From CAVVAL01 sp963740215 (GTDB lineage: Bacteria > Actinomycetota > Actinomycetes > Mycobacteriales > Cryptosporangiaceae): DNA of 64,000 nt. Position 1 is the first letter of the stretch. Each line of letters opens with the position of its first letter. The DNA lies in assembly GCA_963740215.1 (NCBI GenBank), contig CAVUDJ010000016.1, positions 434,001-498,000 on the forward strand, read 5' to 3'. The notes beneath the pieces are model-generated. The model was not told where the DNA came from. It made no database searches and saw nothing but the letters and a program-made list of their open reading frames with translations. This document shows positions 1-9,642 of the stretch, one piece after another. The position numbers were made by a program, and so were the translations under genes.

Positions 1-1
1 C

Positions 2-3000
2 CAGATCGTCATAGGACCCGGCTCCGGCGGTACGGGCGGCTTCACGCTGACCCTGTCGACCCCGCTCGACGCGGGTGAGCTGGTCGTCGGCGCGGCGGGC
101 CGTGCGATCGCGGTCCCGCGGGCCGGCCAGGACGCGAACCTCCGCTTCACGGGTACCGCGGGGCAGAAGCTCCGGATCTCGTACAGCGGCGACACCTACC
201 CGGCGGGTGTGTACGTGTCGGTCGTCAGCCCGACCGGCGGGGTGGTCGTCAACCGCCGGTGGCTGCGGCGCACCAACACCTACGACATCCCGGACCTGCC
301 GGTTGCCGGCACGTACTCCATGGTCGTCGACCCGGACGATGCCGGCACCGGCCAGATCGTCTTCGCTCTCGTGACGCGTACCGCCGCCGCCGCCCCGCCG
401 CCGGTGGAGAAGTCGTCGCTGGCCGCCGTCCTGCGCAAGCGCAAGACAGCGGTCGCGCCGGTCGTCAAGGAGCAGCAGGGGAGCGGTCCGGAGACGTGGA
501 CGCCAGATCGTCACAGCCTGACCGGCGGTGACTGGCTCACCCGGCGAGCCGCCCCGAGGAAGCCCACTCCGCTCACCGCGCGTCCCGGTGTCACTGCGCT
601 CGCGGGCCACGTGCTGACCGTCGAGGGCAGGCCGCTGCGCAACGTGAGCGTGCGGGTCGGGCAGGTCTCGGGCCGGACGGACGGTGCCGGCCGGTTCCTG
701 CTCGCGGGAGTGAAGACGGGCAAGGGCGTGCTGGTTGTGGACGGTGCCGCGGCGAGCAGCCGGGGCCGGTGGTTCGGCGTGTTCCACATCAAGGTGGAGC
801 CCGCGAAGGGCCGTACGACGGTGCTGCCGTTCACGATCTGGATGCAGCGCCTGGACACCGCCCACACGGTGAAGTTCCCGTCGCCCACCACCCGGGAGAC
901 GGTCCTGACCACGCCGAAGGTGCCCGGGCTGGAGGTGCGGCTCCCGGCCGGGTCGGTGGTGCGCGACGGCGCGGGCAAGGTCGTCACCGAGTTGGGCATC
1001 ACGCCGATCCCGATCGACCGCTCGCCGTTCCCGCTCCCCAAGAACGGGATCGTGCCGGTGTACTTCACCGTGCAGCCGGGCGGAACGTACGTGTTCCCCG
1101 ACGGCGCGCAGATCATCTATCCGAACTACACCCGCCTCCCGGCCGGGAAGCGCGTCGACTTCTGGGACTACGACCCGCAGGACAAGGGCTGGTACGTCTA
1201 CGGCCACGGCCGGGTGAGCGCGGATGCCAAGCAGGTGGTGCCGGACAAGGACACCAAGGTCTGGGCGTTCCACGGCGCCATGTTCAACACCAGCGACCTG
1301 CTGCCGTTCGACATCAGCTCGCTGAAGGACCTGATCGACTGGCTGTCCGGAGACCCGGTCGAGCTGTCGACGGGCCGGATGGTCGACCACCGCACCGACC
1401 TGGCGCTCGACGACACGATGCCGATCTCGCTCACCCGCACCCTCTGGCAGGGGGACACGCGTGACCGGGAGTTCGGCGTCGGCCAACTCGGCCAGTACGG
1501 GATGTTCCTCAACTCGCAGGAGCAGTACCAGGAGGTCGATCTTTACCTGCCCGGGGGTGGAAAGGTCCACTATGTACGGACGTCGGCCGGCACCGGCTAC
1601 TCGGACGCCGTCTTCGACGCCCGGGGTACCGCCGGCGAGTTCCGGAACTCCCGCATCGCGTGGAACTCCCAGGGCGGCTGGAACCTGACGCTGCGCAACG
1701 GCACTACGTACGTCTTCCCGATGTACGCGCCGCTGCAGGCCATCCGTGACCGCAACGGCAACCAGATCACGCTGACCCGCCGGAACGGGAACACAGGTCC
1801 GATCTCGCAGATCACGTCGCCGAACGGCCGCTGGATCAAGCTGAGTTACGACGACGACGGCCGGACCACGGGCGCGCGCGACGTCATCGGCCGCACCGTC
1901 GGCTACACGTACGACGGCGAGGGCCGGCTGGAGACCGTCACCGACCCGGCCGGGCAGACGATCCGGTACGCCTACGACGCCGCAGGGTCGCGTCCGCACG
2001 ATCACCGACGCCCGGGGCATCGCGTACTTCACCAACACCTACGACAGCGCCGGCCGGGTCGAGCGGCAGGACCTCGCCGGCGGGCAGTCCTACACCTTCG
2101 ACTACACCGTGACCGGCGCTCGGATCAGCGAGACCCGGGTGACGCAGCCGGGCGGCACGGTCCGGCGGGTGACGTTCGACGCCGACGGGCGCGGTGACCA
2201 GCGACACCGCCGCACAAGGCACGGCCTTGGCCCGGACGACCACCTACCACCGGGGTCCGGACAACCGGGTGGACGCGGCTGTCGACCCGTCGGGGCGGCG
2301 TACCGAGTTCCACTACGATGCCGCCGGACGGGTCACCTCGGCGACGAAGCTGGCCGGCACCGCCGGCGCGACCGACACCGGCACGATCACCTACGGCGGC
2401 CCCTACAACCAGCCGCTGCAGTTCACGGACCGGCTCGGCAAGGTCACCCGCTACACCTACGAACGCGACGGCGACCTTGCGTCCGTTACCGACCCCGTCG
2501 GGCGCACCACCCGTTACACGTATGACGACACCGGCCAGACCCGGACCCTCACCGACTCGGCGGGTCGAGTCACCACGCTCGGGTACCGCAGCGGCGACCT
2601 GGTCTCGATCACCGACTCGCTGGGCCGGGTCCAGCGAAGGTTCACCGACGCCGCCGGACGGCCCGTGGTGCTGACCGACCCGGCCGGCGCGACGACCCAG
2701 ATCAGCTACGACGCGCTGAACCAGGCCACGGCCGTGACCGACGCGCTGGGCCACACGACCGGCTTCGGGTACGACCGCAACGGCAACCTGACCAGCCTCA
2801 CCGACCCGCGGAACCACACCACCCGGTGGACCTACGACAACGCCGACCGGATCGCCACGACAACGGACCCGCTCGGCAACGTCGCCACCCTGACCTACGA
2901 CGGCGCGGGCCGGCCCGACCGGGCCACGAGCCGCGCGGGCAACGTCACGACGTTCGACTACGACGCGCTGGGGCGCAACGAGAAGCTCACCTACACCGAG

Positions 3001-5064
3001 CCGGGCGGCCAACCGTCCACTGTGGCCTTCGTCTACGAGGACGGCCGGCTGGACAAGATCTCCGACACGGCCGCGGCCGGCGACGTCACGTTCGGCTGGG
3101 ACGCCCACGACCGGCTGACCAGCCTGACCCAGCCGCAGGGGACCGTCGGCTACCAGTTCGACGCGGCCGGTCGCCGCTCCGGCATGACCGCCACCGGACA
3201 GCCGGACGTCGTCTACGGCTACGACGACGCGGGTGGGGTCACGTCGGTCACGCAGGGCGGCCAGGCCATCGGGATCGTCGACAACCCGGACGGGCGGCGG
3301 TCCACGCTCACGCTGCCCGGTGGATGGAGCCAGCAGCACGACTTCGACGACGCGGGCCAGCTCACCGGCATCACGTACCGGCACGGCGTCGCGGAGAAGG
3401 GCACACTCCAGTACACCTACGACGCGGCGGGCCGGATCACGTCCGTCACCGGCAGCGCCGCCCGGGTCGGGCTGCCCGACGCGCGGACCGGGCTGACGTA
3501 CGACGAGGCGAACCGGCTCCGGACCGCGGGCGGCGCCACGCTCACCTACGACCGCGACGGCAACCTCACCGGCGACGGCACCAGCGCGTTCCAGTGGGAC
3601 GCACGCGGGCGCCTCACCGGGGTGACCCGGCCCGGCTCGGCCACGACGTTCGGTTACGACGCGTTCGGCCAGCGCACGAGCCGGGGCGGGGCCGGCATCC
3701 TCAACGACAGCGACCACCCGGTCCGCGACGGATCGGCCAGCGTGCTGTCCGGCGGTGTCGACCAGTGGTTCACCCGCACGGATCCCGCCGGAACAAGGAC
3801 GTTCCTCACCGACGCCACCGGGTCCACTGTGGCCCTGGGCGACGCGGCGGGCCAACTCCGGACCGAGTACGGGTACGAGCCGTTCGGCGCAGCCACCCGC
3901 ACCGGCGACGCGACCACCAACCCGTTCACCTACACCGGCCGCGAGGACGACGGGACCGGGCTCATGTACTACCGGGCCCGGTACTACAGCCCCACGCTGC
4001 AGCGGTTCATCAGCGAGGACCCGGCCGGCTTCGCGGGTGGCACCAACCTCTACGCGTACGCGGCGAACTCCCCGACGAACCTCACCGATCCGTCCGGCAA
4101 CAACCCGATGCTGGCCGGTTGCCTCATCGGCGCGCTGACCGACGGCGCGATGGACTGGGCCGGGCAGCGGCTCTCCGGCCGCAAGGTCGACTGGGGCCTG
4201 GGCGGTGTCGGCGGGGCGGCCCTGGCCGGCTGCGCGGCGGGCGCGCTGGGCGGTTGGGCCGGTGCCCGGTTCGGCCGCGGCGTCGCGGGCAGCTGTGCGG
4301 TGAACAGCTTCACCCCGGACACGCTCGTACGGATGGCGGACGGTACGCGCCGCCGCATCGCCGACGTGCGCCCCGGCGACCGCGTCCTCGCGACCGACCC
4401 CGAGACCGGCCGTACCGGGGCGCGGCGCGTCATCGCGGCTATCACCGGACACGGTGCGAAGCGGCTGGTCAAGATCTCGGTCCACGGCGGCACGGTCGTC
4501 GCCACCGAGGGCCATCCGTTCTGGGTGGCCGGGCGTGGCTGGGTGGATGCCGGCGAGCTGGCTCCTGGTGACCGGTTGCGGACCGCGGACGGTTCCTTCG
4601 AACGCGTGCTCGGTGCCCGGGACCGCACCTGGACGGGGCGGGTCCACAACCTGTCCGTCGACGGCATCCCGACCTACTACGTGGCGGCCGGTGACGAGGA
4701 CCTGCTGGTCCACAACTGCAAGTTCGGCACCGTGCCGTACCGGCCGACCACGCCGGGCCTGCGCAACCACCACGGCGTGCCGGACGTGTGGACCAGGCAC
4801 AACGTGCCGGGCTACCCCAGCCGCGCCGGCAGCAACCCGACGATCGCCCTCCCGGACGCCAACCACAACGCCGCGCACGACGTCATGCGCGACTGGTTGA
4901 CCGAGCGCACCGGCCGTCCCGTGGGCGGGCAGATGGACTGGTCGTCCGTCGGCCCGCGCGAGATCCGCGACCTTGCCGAGTCGATGTTCGACGCGGCCGA
5001 CGTGCCCGCGGCGGCCCGCAACGAGTACTACAGTGCCCTGACCCGATACCTCTATGGACTGTGA
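2..5064 (+). CDS. Rhs/YD-repeat polymorphic toxin with Hint domain and C-terminal putative nuclease (5' end outside window, two frame breaks)
   Basis: The frame is open at the window edge, so the N-terminus is missing. In order one sees a beta-rich domain, a carboxypeptidase-regulatory-like fold (about 590-740), a DUF6531-type entry around 1350 (DPVELSTGRMVDHRTDLAL), many YD repeats, and the Rhs core signature YYRARYYSPTLQRFISEDP near 3970. A Hint autoprocessing domain follows (about 4294-4716): it begins with Cys, has a TEGHPFW block and ends in His-Asn before a Cys. The last 115 residues (4717-5061) form the variable toxin, with NHHGVP and a later HNAAH motif suggesting an HNH/EndoVII-like nuclease (inference). 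Family members are secreted or surface antibacterial toxins. Frame breaks at about 1986 and about 2190 split the gene; the 200 bp between them is coding in the third frame. The SUKH gene 2 bp downstream is the expected immunity partner. Confidence 0.88.
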
Positions 5065-5066
5065 CC

Positions 5067-5555
5067 ATGCCCTCCGAGATCGATCGGCTGCTCGACGTCG
5101 CGCGCCAGGCCGACGGGTGCGTCGTGCACCCGCCTGCCGGCCTGCCGACGGTCGGCGTCGGTCACCTGCTCCCGGACGACGTCCGCGCGTTCTACTCGTC
5201 CTGCGGTGGTGTCGACCTGTATCCCGGCGCGATGTATCCGATCTCGTTGCTGCCACAGCAACAGGTGGAGCCGGCGAACCCGGTGATCGTCGGCGAGCAG
5301 GTCGAGGACGACATCTCAACGTCGTGGTACCTGATCGCCGTGTCCGACCAGGACGAGTACGTGACGATCGACCTCCACCCCGACCGGCTCGGGCGCTGCT
5401 ACGACAGCTTCTACGAGGTGCACGGCGTCGCCGGTTCGTGCCCGATCGTCGCCATGAGCTTCACCGACCTGTTCGCCCGGCTCCTGGCGGCCGAGGGTGG
5501 CCGCTGGTACTGGCTGGAGGACGGGTTCCGGAGCCTCGGCGACGCGTATGACTGA
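5067..5555 (+). CDS. SMI1/KNR4 (SUKH) family immunity protein
   Basis: This 162-residue cytosolic protein has the SUKH pattern: an N-terminal helix (EIDRLLDVARQ), LPDDVRAFYSSCGGVDLY, a central strand region ending in DQDEYVTIDLHP, and a C-terminal SFTDLFARLLAAEGG. SUKH proteins neutralise diverse toxins in polymorphic toxin loci by direct binding. The ATG lies 2 bp after the toxin stop codon, so the two are almost certainly co-transcribed, and position alone supports the role as immunity to the Rhs tip. The 3' end overlaps the start of the DyP peroxidase gene by 8 bp. The exact SUKH subgroup cannot be told from the sequence alone. Confidence 0.82.
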   Translation: MPSEIDRLLDVARQADGCVVHPPAGLPTVGVGHLLPDDVRAFYSSCGGVDLYPGAMYPISLLPQQQVEPANPVIVGEQVEDDISTSWYLIAVSDQDEYVTIDLHPDRLGRCYDSFYEVHGVAGSCPIVAMSFTDLFARLLAAEGGRWYWLEDGFRSLGDAYD

Positions 5556-6552
5556 GCTGTCCCGGCGGGCGGTCCTCCGTGGCGGTGCGGCGGCGGCCGT
5601 GGGGGTGGGTGCGTCCTGGGTGCTCGCCGGATCGTCGGCGCACGCCGGCCCGGCGCAGGTCGACGCCGTACTCGGGCCGCAGCCGGACACCACGGTCGTG
5701 GCCGCTCTCGATCTGCACGTCTCGGGGGCCGCCGCGGTCCGGGGCGTACTGCGGGAAGTGGACCGGAGGCTTCGGCGCCTCGGTGACGAGACGATGCTCG
5801 CGCTGGGCGCCAGCCTTTTCGACCGTGCCGGGCTGGCCGGCTTGCGACCGCGTCAACTGGTGGCCATGCCCGCGTTCACCGGCGACGTGCTCGACCCGGG
5901 GCGCAGCCACGGCGACCTCCTCGTGAGCGTCGGCGACGCCGGCGGGCTGCGTGCGCTGGACGGGCTGGCGGGGGCGTCGGTGCGGTGGACCCTCGACGGG
6001 TTCCGCCTCGGCGCCGGCCCAGGCCTCTCGCGCAACCTGTTCGGCTTCACCGAGGGACACGGCAACCCGCACGGCGGGCAGGTGCCGAACACGGTGGTCG
6101 TGCGTGCGGGGCAGGGCGAACCGGCGTGGGCCGTCGGCGGCACGTACCAGGTGGTGCGGATCATCCGGTTCGCCATCGAGCTGTGGGACGACGATCCGGC
6201 GGACGTCCAGGAGCGGATCATCGGCCGCCGCCGCGACGGCCGCTGGCTCGACGGCACCCGCGCCGCGGCCCAGCCCGTGTTCGACACCGACCCGGCCGGC
6301 CACGTCACCCCGCTGGACTCGCACGTGCGGCTCGCGCGGGGACCGCTGGACATGCGCCCGGAGATGCTGCGGCGCGGCTACTCGTACCAGACCGAGCGCG
6401 AGGAGGGCCTGCTGTTCGTGGCGTTCCAGCGCGACCTCGAACGCGGCTTCGCCGGGGTGCAGCGCCGCCTGGCGGGGGAGCCGCTCGGCAGGTACACGCT
6501 GGCGGTCGGCGGCGGCTACTTCTTCCTGCCGCGAGCTGGCTGGACCCTCTGA
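5548..6552 (+). CDS. Tat-exported DyP-type heme peroxidase
   Basis: Starts with a twin-arginine signal (SRRAVLRGG at residues 5-13, then a hydrophobic stretch ending AHAGPA), so it is exported folded with heme. The body matches DyP peroxidases: VAALDLHV, the FGFTEGHGNP block, TYQVVRIIRFAIELWD, DSHVRLARG for the proximal His, and LRRGYSY. The family oxidises dyes, phenolics or porphyrins with hydrogen peroxide; EfeB-like members act in iron uptake, but no efeU or efeO gene is next to it. The usual GXXDG catalytic motif reads GFTEG, so Glu169 replaces the distal Asp. The start codon overlaps the end of the immunity gene by 8 bp, suggesting translational coupling to the toxin locus. Confidence 0.87.
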   Translation: MTELSRRAVLRGGAAAAVGVGASWVLAGSSAHAGPAQVDAVLGPQPDTTVVAALDLHVSGAAAVRGVLREVDRRLRRLGDETMLALGASLFDRAGLAGLRPRQLVAMPAFTGDVLDPGRSHGDLLVSVGDAGGLRALDGLAGASVRWTLDGFRLGAGPGLSRNLFGFTEGHGNPHGGQVPNTVVVRAGQGEPAWAVGGTYQVVRIIRFAIELWDDDPADVQERIIGRRRDGRWLDGTRAAAQPVFDTDPAGHVTPLDSHVRLARGPLDMRPEMLRRGYSYQTEREEGLLFVAFQRDLERGFAGVQRRLAGEPLGRYTLAVGGGYFFLPRAGWTL

Positions 6553-6579
6553 CCGGGTGAGAGGCCATCGCCGCTTTTG

Positions 6580-6650
6580 CCGAACCGGACTGTCGGGACA
6601 CGCGTCCTCCAACCGGACGGCCGATACCGCCATTTCCCCGACAGTTCGCG
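6580..6650 (-). repeat. Dispersed 3'-end hairpin repeat, type 1, copy A
   Basis: Read on the minus strand it begins GCGAACTGTCGGGGAAATGG and ends GACAGTCCGGTTCGG. The arms ACTGTC and GACAGT are inverted repeats. It lies 27 bp past the DyP stop codon and before the convergent M23 gene end. The CCGGTTC tail faces the upstream gene, as in every other copy (8561, 15774, 22712, 34731, 43524). Confidence 0.85.
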
Positions 6651-6678
6651 GTGTAAGTCGTCTAGCGAAGCAGGTGCG

Positions 6679-7916
6679 TCAGAGCCACGGCAGTGGATCC
6701 ATCGGCCGGCCGCCGAGGCGGACCTCGAAGTGCAGGTGCGGTCCGGTCGAGGCGCCCGTGCTGCCCACCAGACCGATCGTTTCGCCGGCCGCCACGCTCT
6801 GGCCCACGTCGACCAGGATCCTGCTCTGGTGCGCGTAGCAGGTGGTCAGGCGCTCCTGCCGGAAGCGTCCGTGCTCGATGCAGGTGAAGTTGCCATAGCC
6901 CCCGAACACTCCGGCGCGAGTGACCCGGCCGGCTGCGGCGGCCCGGATCCGGGTGCCTGCGGGCACGGCGAAGTCGGCTCCGGCGTGCAGTTGGTAGACC
7001 CTGTAGTACGGGTCGAACCGGCCACCGAAGCGGCTGGTAAGGACGCCCCGGACCGGCCGCAGTAGCCGTCCTCCCGGGTACGCCGACGGCGGTCGGACCC
7101 CAGCCGACGGCGGTCGGACCCCAGCCGACGGCGGCCGGGCCCCAGCCGTCCGCGGCCGGACCTCAGCGGAGCGTGGCCGGCTCGGGCGACGTTCGGTGCC
7201 GGCGCCGCCCGCCAGCGTCGTGCCTGGGCGGCGTACTGGTCGGCCCACCGGCGCAGGACGGTCAGGGCCGCCTCGTCCTTGGCGAGCTGCCGCCGCTCTG
7301 TGGCGAGGCGGGTCGACGTCCCCAGGACGGCGCGCGAGGCCGCCGCGAGGCGGACCTCCCGGTTGCCTACCGTTGCGGCCGCCCGTTCGGCGTCGGCGGT
7401 GGCGCGTTCAGCCTCGTCATCGACGCCCAGGGACTCCAGCAGCGGCGTCCGCGCCGGCTCGTCGGTGTAGAGACGGCGGGCGGCCTTGGTGGCGGTGCCT
7501 TGAAGGTCGTTGCGCCGGATCCGCGCCGCCAGGAGATCGATCGCCGCCTCGGCCTGCTCTTCCCGCTGCGCCGCCAGCGTCGCCTGGCTGGTCATCGCCG
7601 CGTTCTGGCCGGCTTTCACCCGCATCATCGCGTTCCAGAAAGCCTGCAGGTCGGCGGCCGTGCGCGACCTGACCGGGTCGAAGGGCATCGCCGGGTATGC
7701 GCCGTCCACGGCGCCGGTCTCGGTGTGCGGGGCCCCGGCGGGCGGGGGCGGCACGATGGGTGGGGCCCCGGCCGCCGGGGGCGACACGACGGGCGGGGCC
7801 CCGGCCGCGGGAGGCGGCGGAACGGGTGGCGGCTCGGCACGTGAGGGATGCGCGTGTCCCGGAACTGCCGTGAACAGCAGAGATGCCGCAGCCGCCGCCG
7901 CAAAGTACAGCTTCAT
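6679..7916 (-). CDS. Secreted M23-family (LytM) metallopeptidase with coiled-coil region, one frame break
   Basis: The ATG at 7916 opens a signal peptide (MKLYFAAAAAASLLFTAVPG, cleavage near GHA). A Pro/Ala-rich linker follows, then a long charged helical region resembling the coiled coil of NlpD/EnvC-type proteins, a 21-bp tandem repeat, and a C-terminal LytM domain. That domain carries HAGADFAVPAGT (first zinc His and Asp), YGNFTCIEHG, TCYAHQSRI and GPHLHFEV (last zinc His). Family members cut peptidoglycan cross-links or activate amidases. The signal/coiled-coil half and the peptidase half are in different frames, with the break between about 7083 and 7240 (net -1 or +2), probably in or beside the tandem repeat. 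The gene ends 28 bp from repeat copy A. Confidence 0.8.
7082..7165 (-). repeat. 21-bp tandem repeat inside the M23 peptidase gene
   Basis: Four head-to-tail 21-bp units (7082-7102, 7103-7123, 7124-7144, 7145-7165) encode a seven-residue motif read as GVRPPSA on the minus strand. The first two units are identical and the last two diverge. They form a Pro/Arg-rich linker before the LytM domain, and unit number is likely variable between strains. Confidence 0.85.
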
Positions 7917-8113
7917 GGGAACCACCCCGGTGTCAGCGCCGTGTTGCACACCATTCGCGCGCCGCGCCGGATCGGTTGAGTACAACTGGCTGGCGTTTAA
8001 GAATCTGGGGGCTACTACGGGACGCCGCACGTGGCGGCGCTTCTCGCCGGTCAGGCTACTGCCCGGCGGCTCCTGGCGATCCCTCGACGCCAGCAGCTCC
8101 ATCCATAGTGGAA

Positions 8114-8183
8114 CAGTCGGGGTAGGAAGCCCTACGAGCTGCTCGGGTAGCGTTCCTTCCCCGACCAGTCCCAATTGGACGGT
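8114..8183 (+). repeat. Hairpin repeat, type 2, copy 1
   Basis: Left arm ACAGTCGGGGTAGGAAGCCC pairs with a right arm ending TTCCTTCCCCGACCAGTCC, followed by CAATTGGAC. The ends (AGTCGGGG and CCCCGACCAGTCC) resemble those of the type 1 repeat while the inner sequence differs. A second copy lies at 8429. Confidence 0.75.
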
Positions 8184-8428
8184 CGGCGGGACGCGGCCCA
8201 GCGCCAAGCCCTCGGCGATTCGGGCAAAAGGTATAATCGGCGGGCGCGTCCGAGTGAAATCGTGTAGTCAGGCTCAATGCCGGTGACTTGAGCCATCGGT
8301 GTCGATGAGCGGTCGGGGTCTGGCGGATGAGGCGCCCGGTTTCAGGCCTATCGTCCCGAGAGTTGGGCTTCTTCCCTGACGGATGCGTGGCAGTGAGTGC
8401 CTAACTGGCCGCTAGCGTCCGATGAGAC

Positions 8429-8510
8429 TGTCCATTGTCGACTAGTCGGTGAAGGTAACCCTACGTCGCGGATCGTAGCGTTACCTTCCCCCACTAATCC
8501 AATATGGACA
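8429..8510 (+). repeat. Hairpin repeat, type 2, copy 2
   Basis: The outermost 7 bp are perfect inverted repeats (TGTCCAT at 8429 and ATGGACA at 8504). Inside, the arms 8441-8465 and 8474-8498 pair at about 20 of 25 positions around an 8-base loop. The core GTAGCGTT.CCTTCCCC is shared with copy 1 at 8114. Confidence 0.78.
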
Positions 8511-8560
8511 CCTGGTGGTGCCCCCGGGTGAGAGCCGCTAGCGAGCGCCGCGACCCAGGC

Positions 8561-8626
8561 AACTGTCGGGGAAATGGCGGCATCCTGCGCCCGGTTTCAG
8601 GACCACTGCCCCGACAGTCCGTTTCA
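8561..8626 (+). repeat. Dispersed 3'-end hairpin repeat, type 1, copy B
   Basis: Begins AACTGTCGGGGAAATGGCGG and ends CCCCGACAGTCCGTTTCA, so here the arms ACTGTCGGGG and CCCCGACAGT pair perfectly. The tail ends 22 bp from the stop codon of the minus-strand DUF6069 gene, giving the same polarity to the neighbouring gene end as the other copies. Confidence 0.85.
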
Positions 8627-8648
8627 CCGGAACCGGCGGGCGAGCCCG

Positions 8649-9092
8649 TCAGCGTCGCCTTGCTGAGTCCAGCCGGCGGGCGACCGTGGGGATGACGATC
8701 GCAGCCGCGACCAGGTGCGCGAGGGCCAGCATCAGCTTGGTCGAGGTCGCCGTGTCACCGGCACCGAGCGGGCCGGCCAGGGAAACGACCGTGAGCACGA
8801 CGGTGGTGACGACGTAGGTGCGTGCCGGCCGGCGCGCGTACCGGGCAAGGATCACCGCCAGGATCGTGCCCCAGAACGTGCTGCTCAGCGTGCCCATGGC
8901 GAACATGCCGACGGTGATCGGTTCGGCCTCGGCCGCGCCGATGCTTCCAGCCTCCATCGGGACGCCGGCAGCGCGGGCGACCAGGCCGTAGACCTCGGTG
9001 GCGATTGCGGCTGCCACGCCGGCCAGCACGCTGACCAGCCACACCGGCGTGGCGTGGAACGTACTGGCTCGGCGGGTCATAGTGGTCTGCAT
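8649..9092 (-). CDS. DUF6069-like small membrane protein
   Basis: A 147-residue protein with four predicted membrane helices: WLVSVLAGVAAAIATEVYGLV, ITVGMFAMGTLSSTFWGTILAVILA, TYVVTTVVLTVVSLAGPL and LALAHLVAAAIVIPTVA. The size and layout fit the DUF6069 family of actinobacterial integral membrane proteins, whose function is not known to me. The ATG at 9092 follows an AGGAG ribosome site by 6 bp. It is transcribed away from the YCII/ECF operon, so the two may share the 180-bp intergenic promoter region. Confidence 0.65.
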   Translation of the reverse strand: MQTTMTRRASTFHATPVWLVSVLAGVAAAIATEVYGLVARAAGVPMEAGSIGAAEAEPITVGMFAMGTLSSTFWGTILAVILARYARRPARTYVVTTVVLTVVSLAGPLGAGDTATSTKLMLALAHLVAAAIVIPTVARRLDSARRR

Positions 9093-9279
9093 CGTGGGCT
9101 CCTTCGGTGGTCCGGGTCGGTGCTGTTACCCGAAGGACGGAGCAGGGCGGCCGAGAACGACATCGGCGGGAGAAGAACGGGAGAAGAATCGGCGCCGGCC
9201 GGATGTCGAGGACGGCGGATCCGCTCCGTCTGTGAGGTGACGGCGCCGGCCAGGCGCAGAAACGGAAGGGATGCCCGAG

Positions 9280-9642
9280 ATGAAGTACCTGATGATGATC
9301 TACGGCAACCAGGAGAAGTGGGACTCGATCTCGGAGGACGATTGGCCGCAGGAGATCGCCAAGTACGACGCGTTCAACAAGAAGTACCAGGAGACCGGTG
9401 AGCTGATCGGCGCGTACGGCCTGGCGGACGCGATCACGGCCAAGCTCGTGCGGCGCAAGGACGGCGCGCCGGCCGTCACCGACGGCCCGTACCTGGAGAC
9501 CAAGGAGTACATGGCCAGCTTCTACCTGCTGGACTGCGACAGCGAGGAACGCGCACTGCAGATCGCGGCGGACATGCCGTGGGCCGACGTCGAGCCGGTG
9601 GAGCTGTGGCCGATCCTGCACGAGGCCGCGGCGGACCTGTGA
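9280..9642 (+). CDS. YCII-related (DGPF-domain) protein
   Basis: A small cytosolic protein of 120 residues starting MKYLMMIYGNQEKW, with the family signature DGPYLETKEYMASFYLLDCDSEERAL. The start at 9280 is preferred to an ATG at 9271 because the GGAAGG ribosome site abuts the latter and because the family normally begins MKY. Its stop codon overlaps the GTG of the next gene (GTGA). DGPF proteins are the standard genomic partners of ECF42 sigma factors, and this pairing supports both calls. Their biochemical role is unclear. Confidence 0.9.
   Translation: MKYLMMIYGNQEKWDSISEDDWPQEIAKYDAFNKKYQETGELIGAYGLADAITAKLVRRKDGAPAVTDGPYLETKEYMASFYLLDCDSEERALQIAADMPWADVEPVELWPILHEAAADL

Larger units (their letters stand above)
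7917..8648 (+). other. 732-bp gene-free region holding three hairpin repeats
   Basis: No frame here gives a convincing protein. The region holds two copies of the type 2 hairpin (8114-8183 and 8429-8510), one copy of type 1 (8561-8626), and a degenerate type 1-like stretch around 8336-8372. A TATAAT hexamer occurs at 8232-8237 but lacks a good -35 partner, so no promoter is called. Upstream of 8114 nothing recognisable is seen. Confidence 0.6.

Noticed and set aside
1986..2190. Programmed frameshifting in the Rhs gene
   Set aside because: The two breaks lack a slippery heptamer or shared signal, and similar breaks occur in many unrelated genes of the window, so sequence error is the simpler reading.
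2125..5319. A 1064-residue open frame on the minus strand across the Rhs gene
   Set aside because: It is the mirror of YD-repeat coding sequence, with Arg/Gly/Val-rich composition and no domains; the plus-strand frame has clear Rhs and Hint motifs.
8232..8237. TATAAT hexamer as a promoter
   Set aside because: No -35 element at suitable distance and no gene start downstream on that strand.
8504..8695. Short plus-strand frame in the repeat region
   Set aside because: It runs across repeat copy B and into the antisense of the DUF6069 gene, with no ribosome site and no recognisable content.
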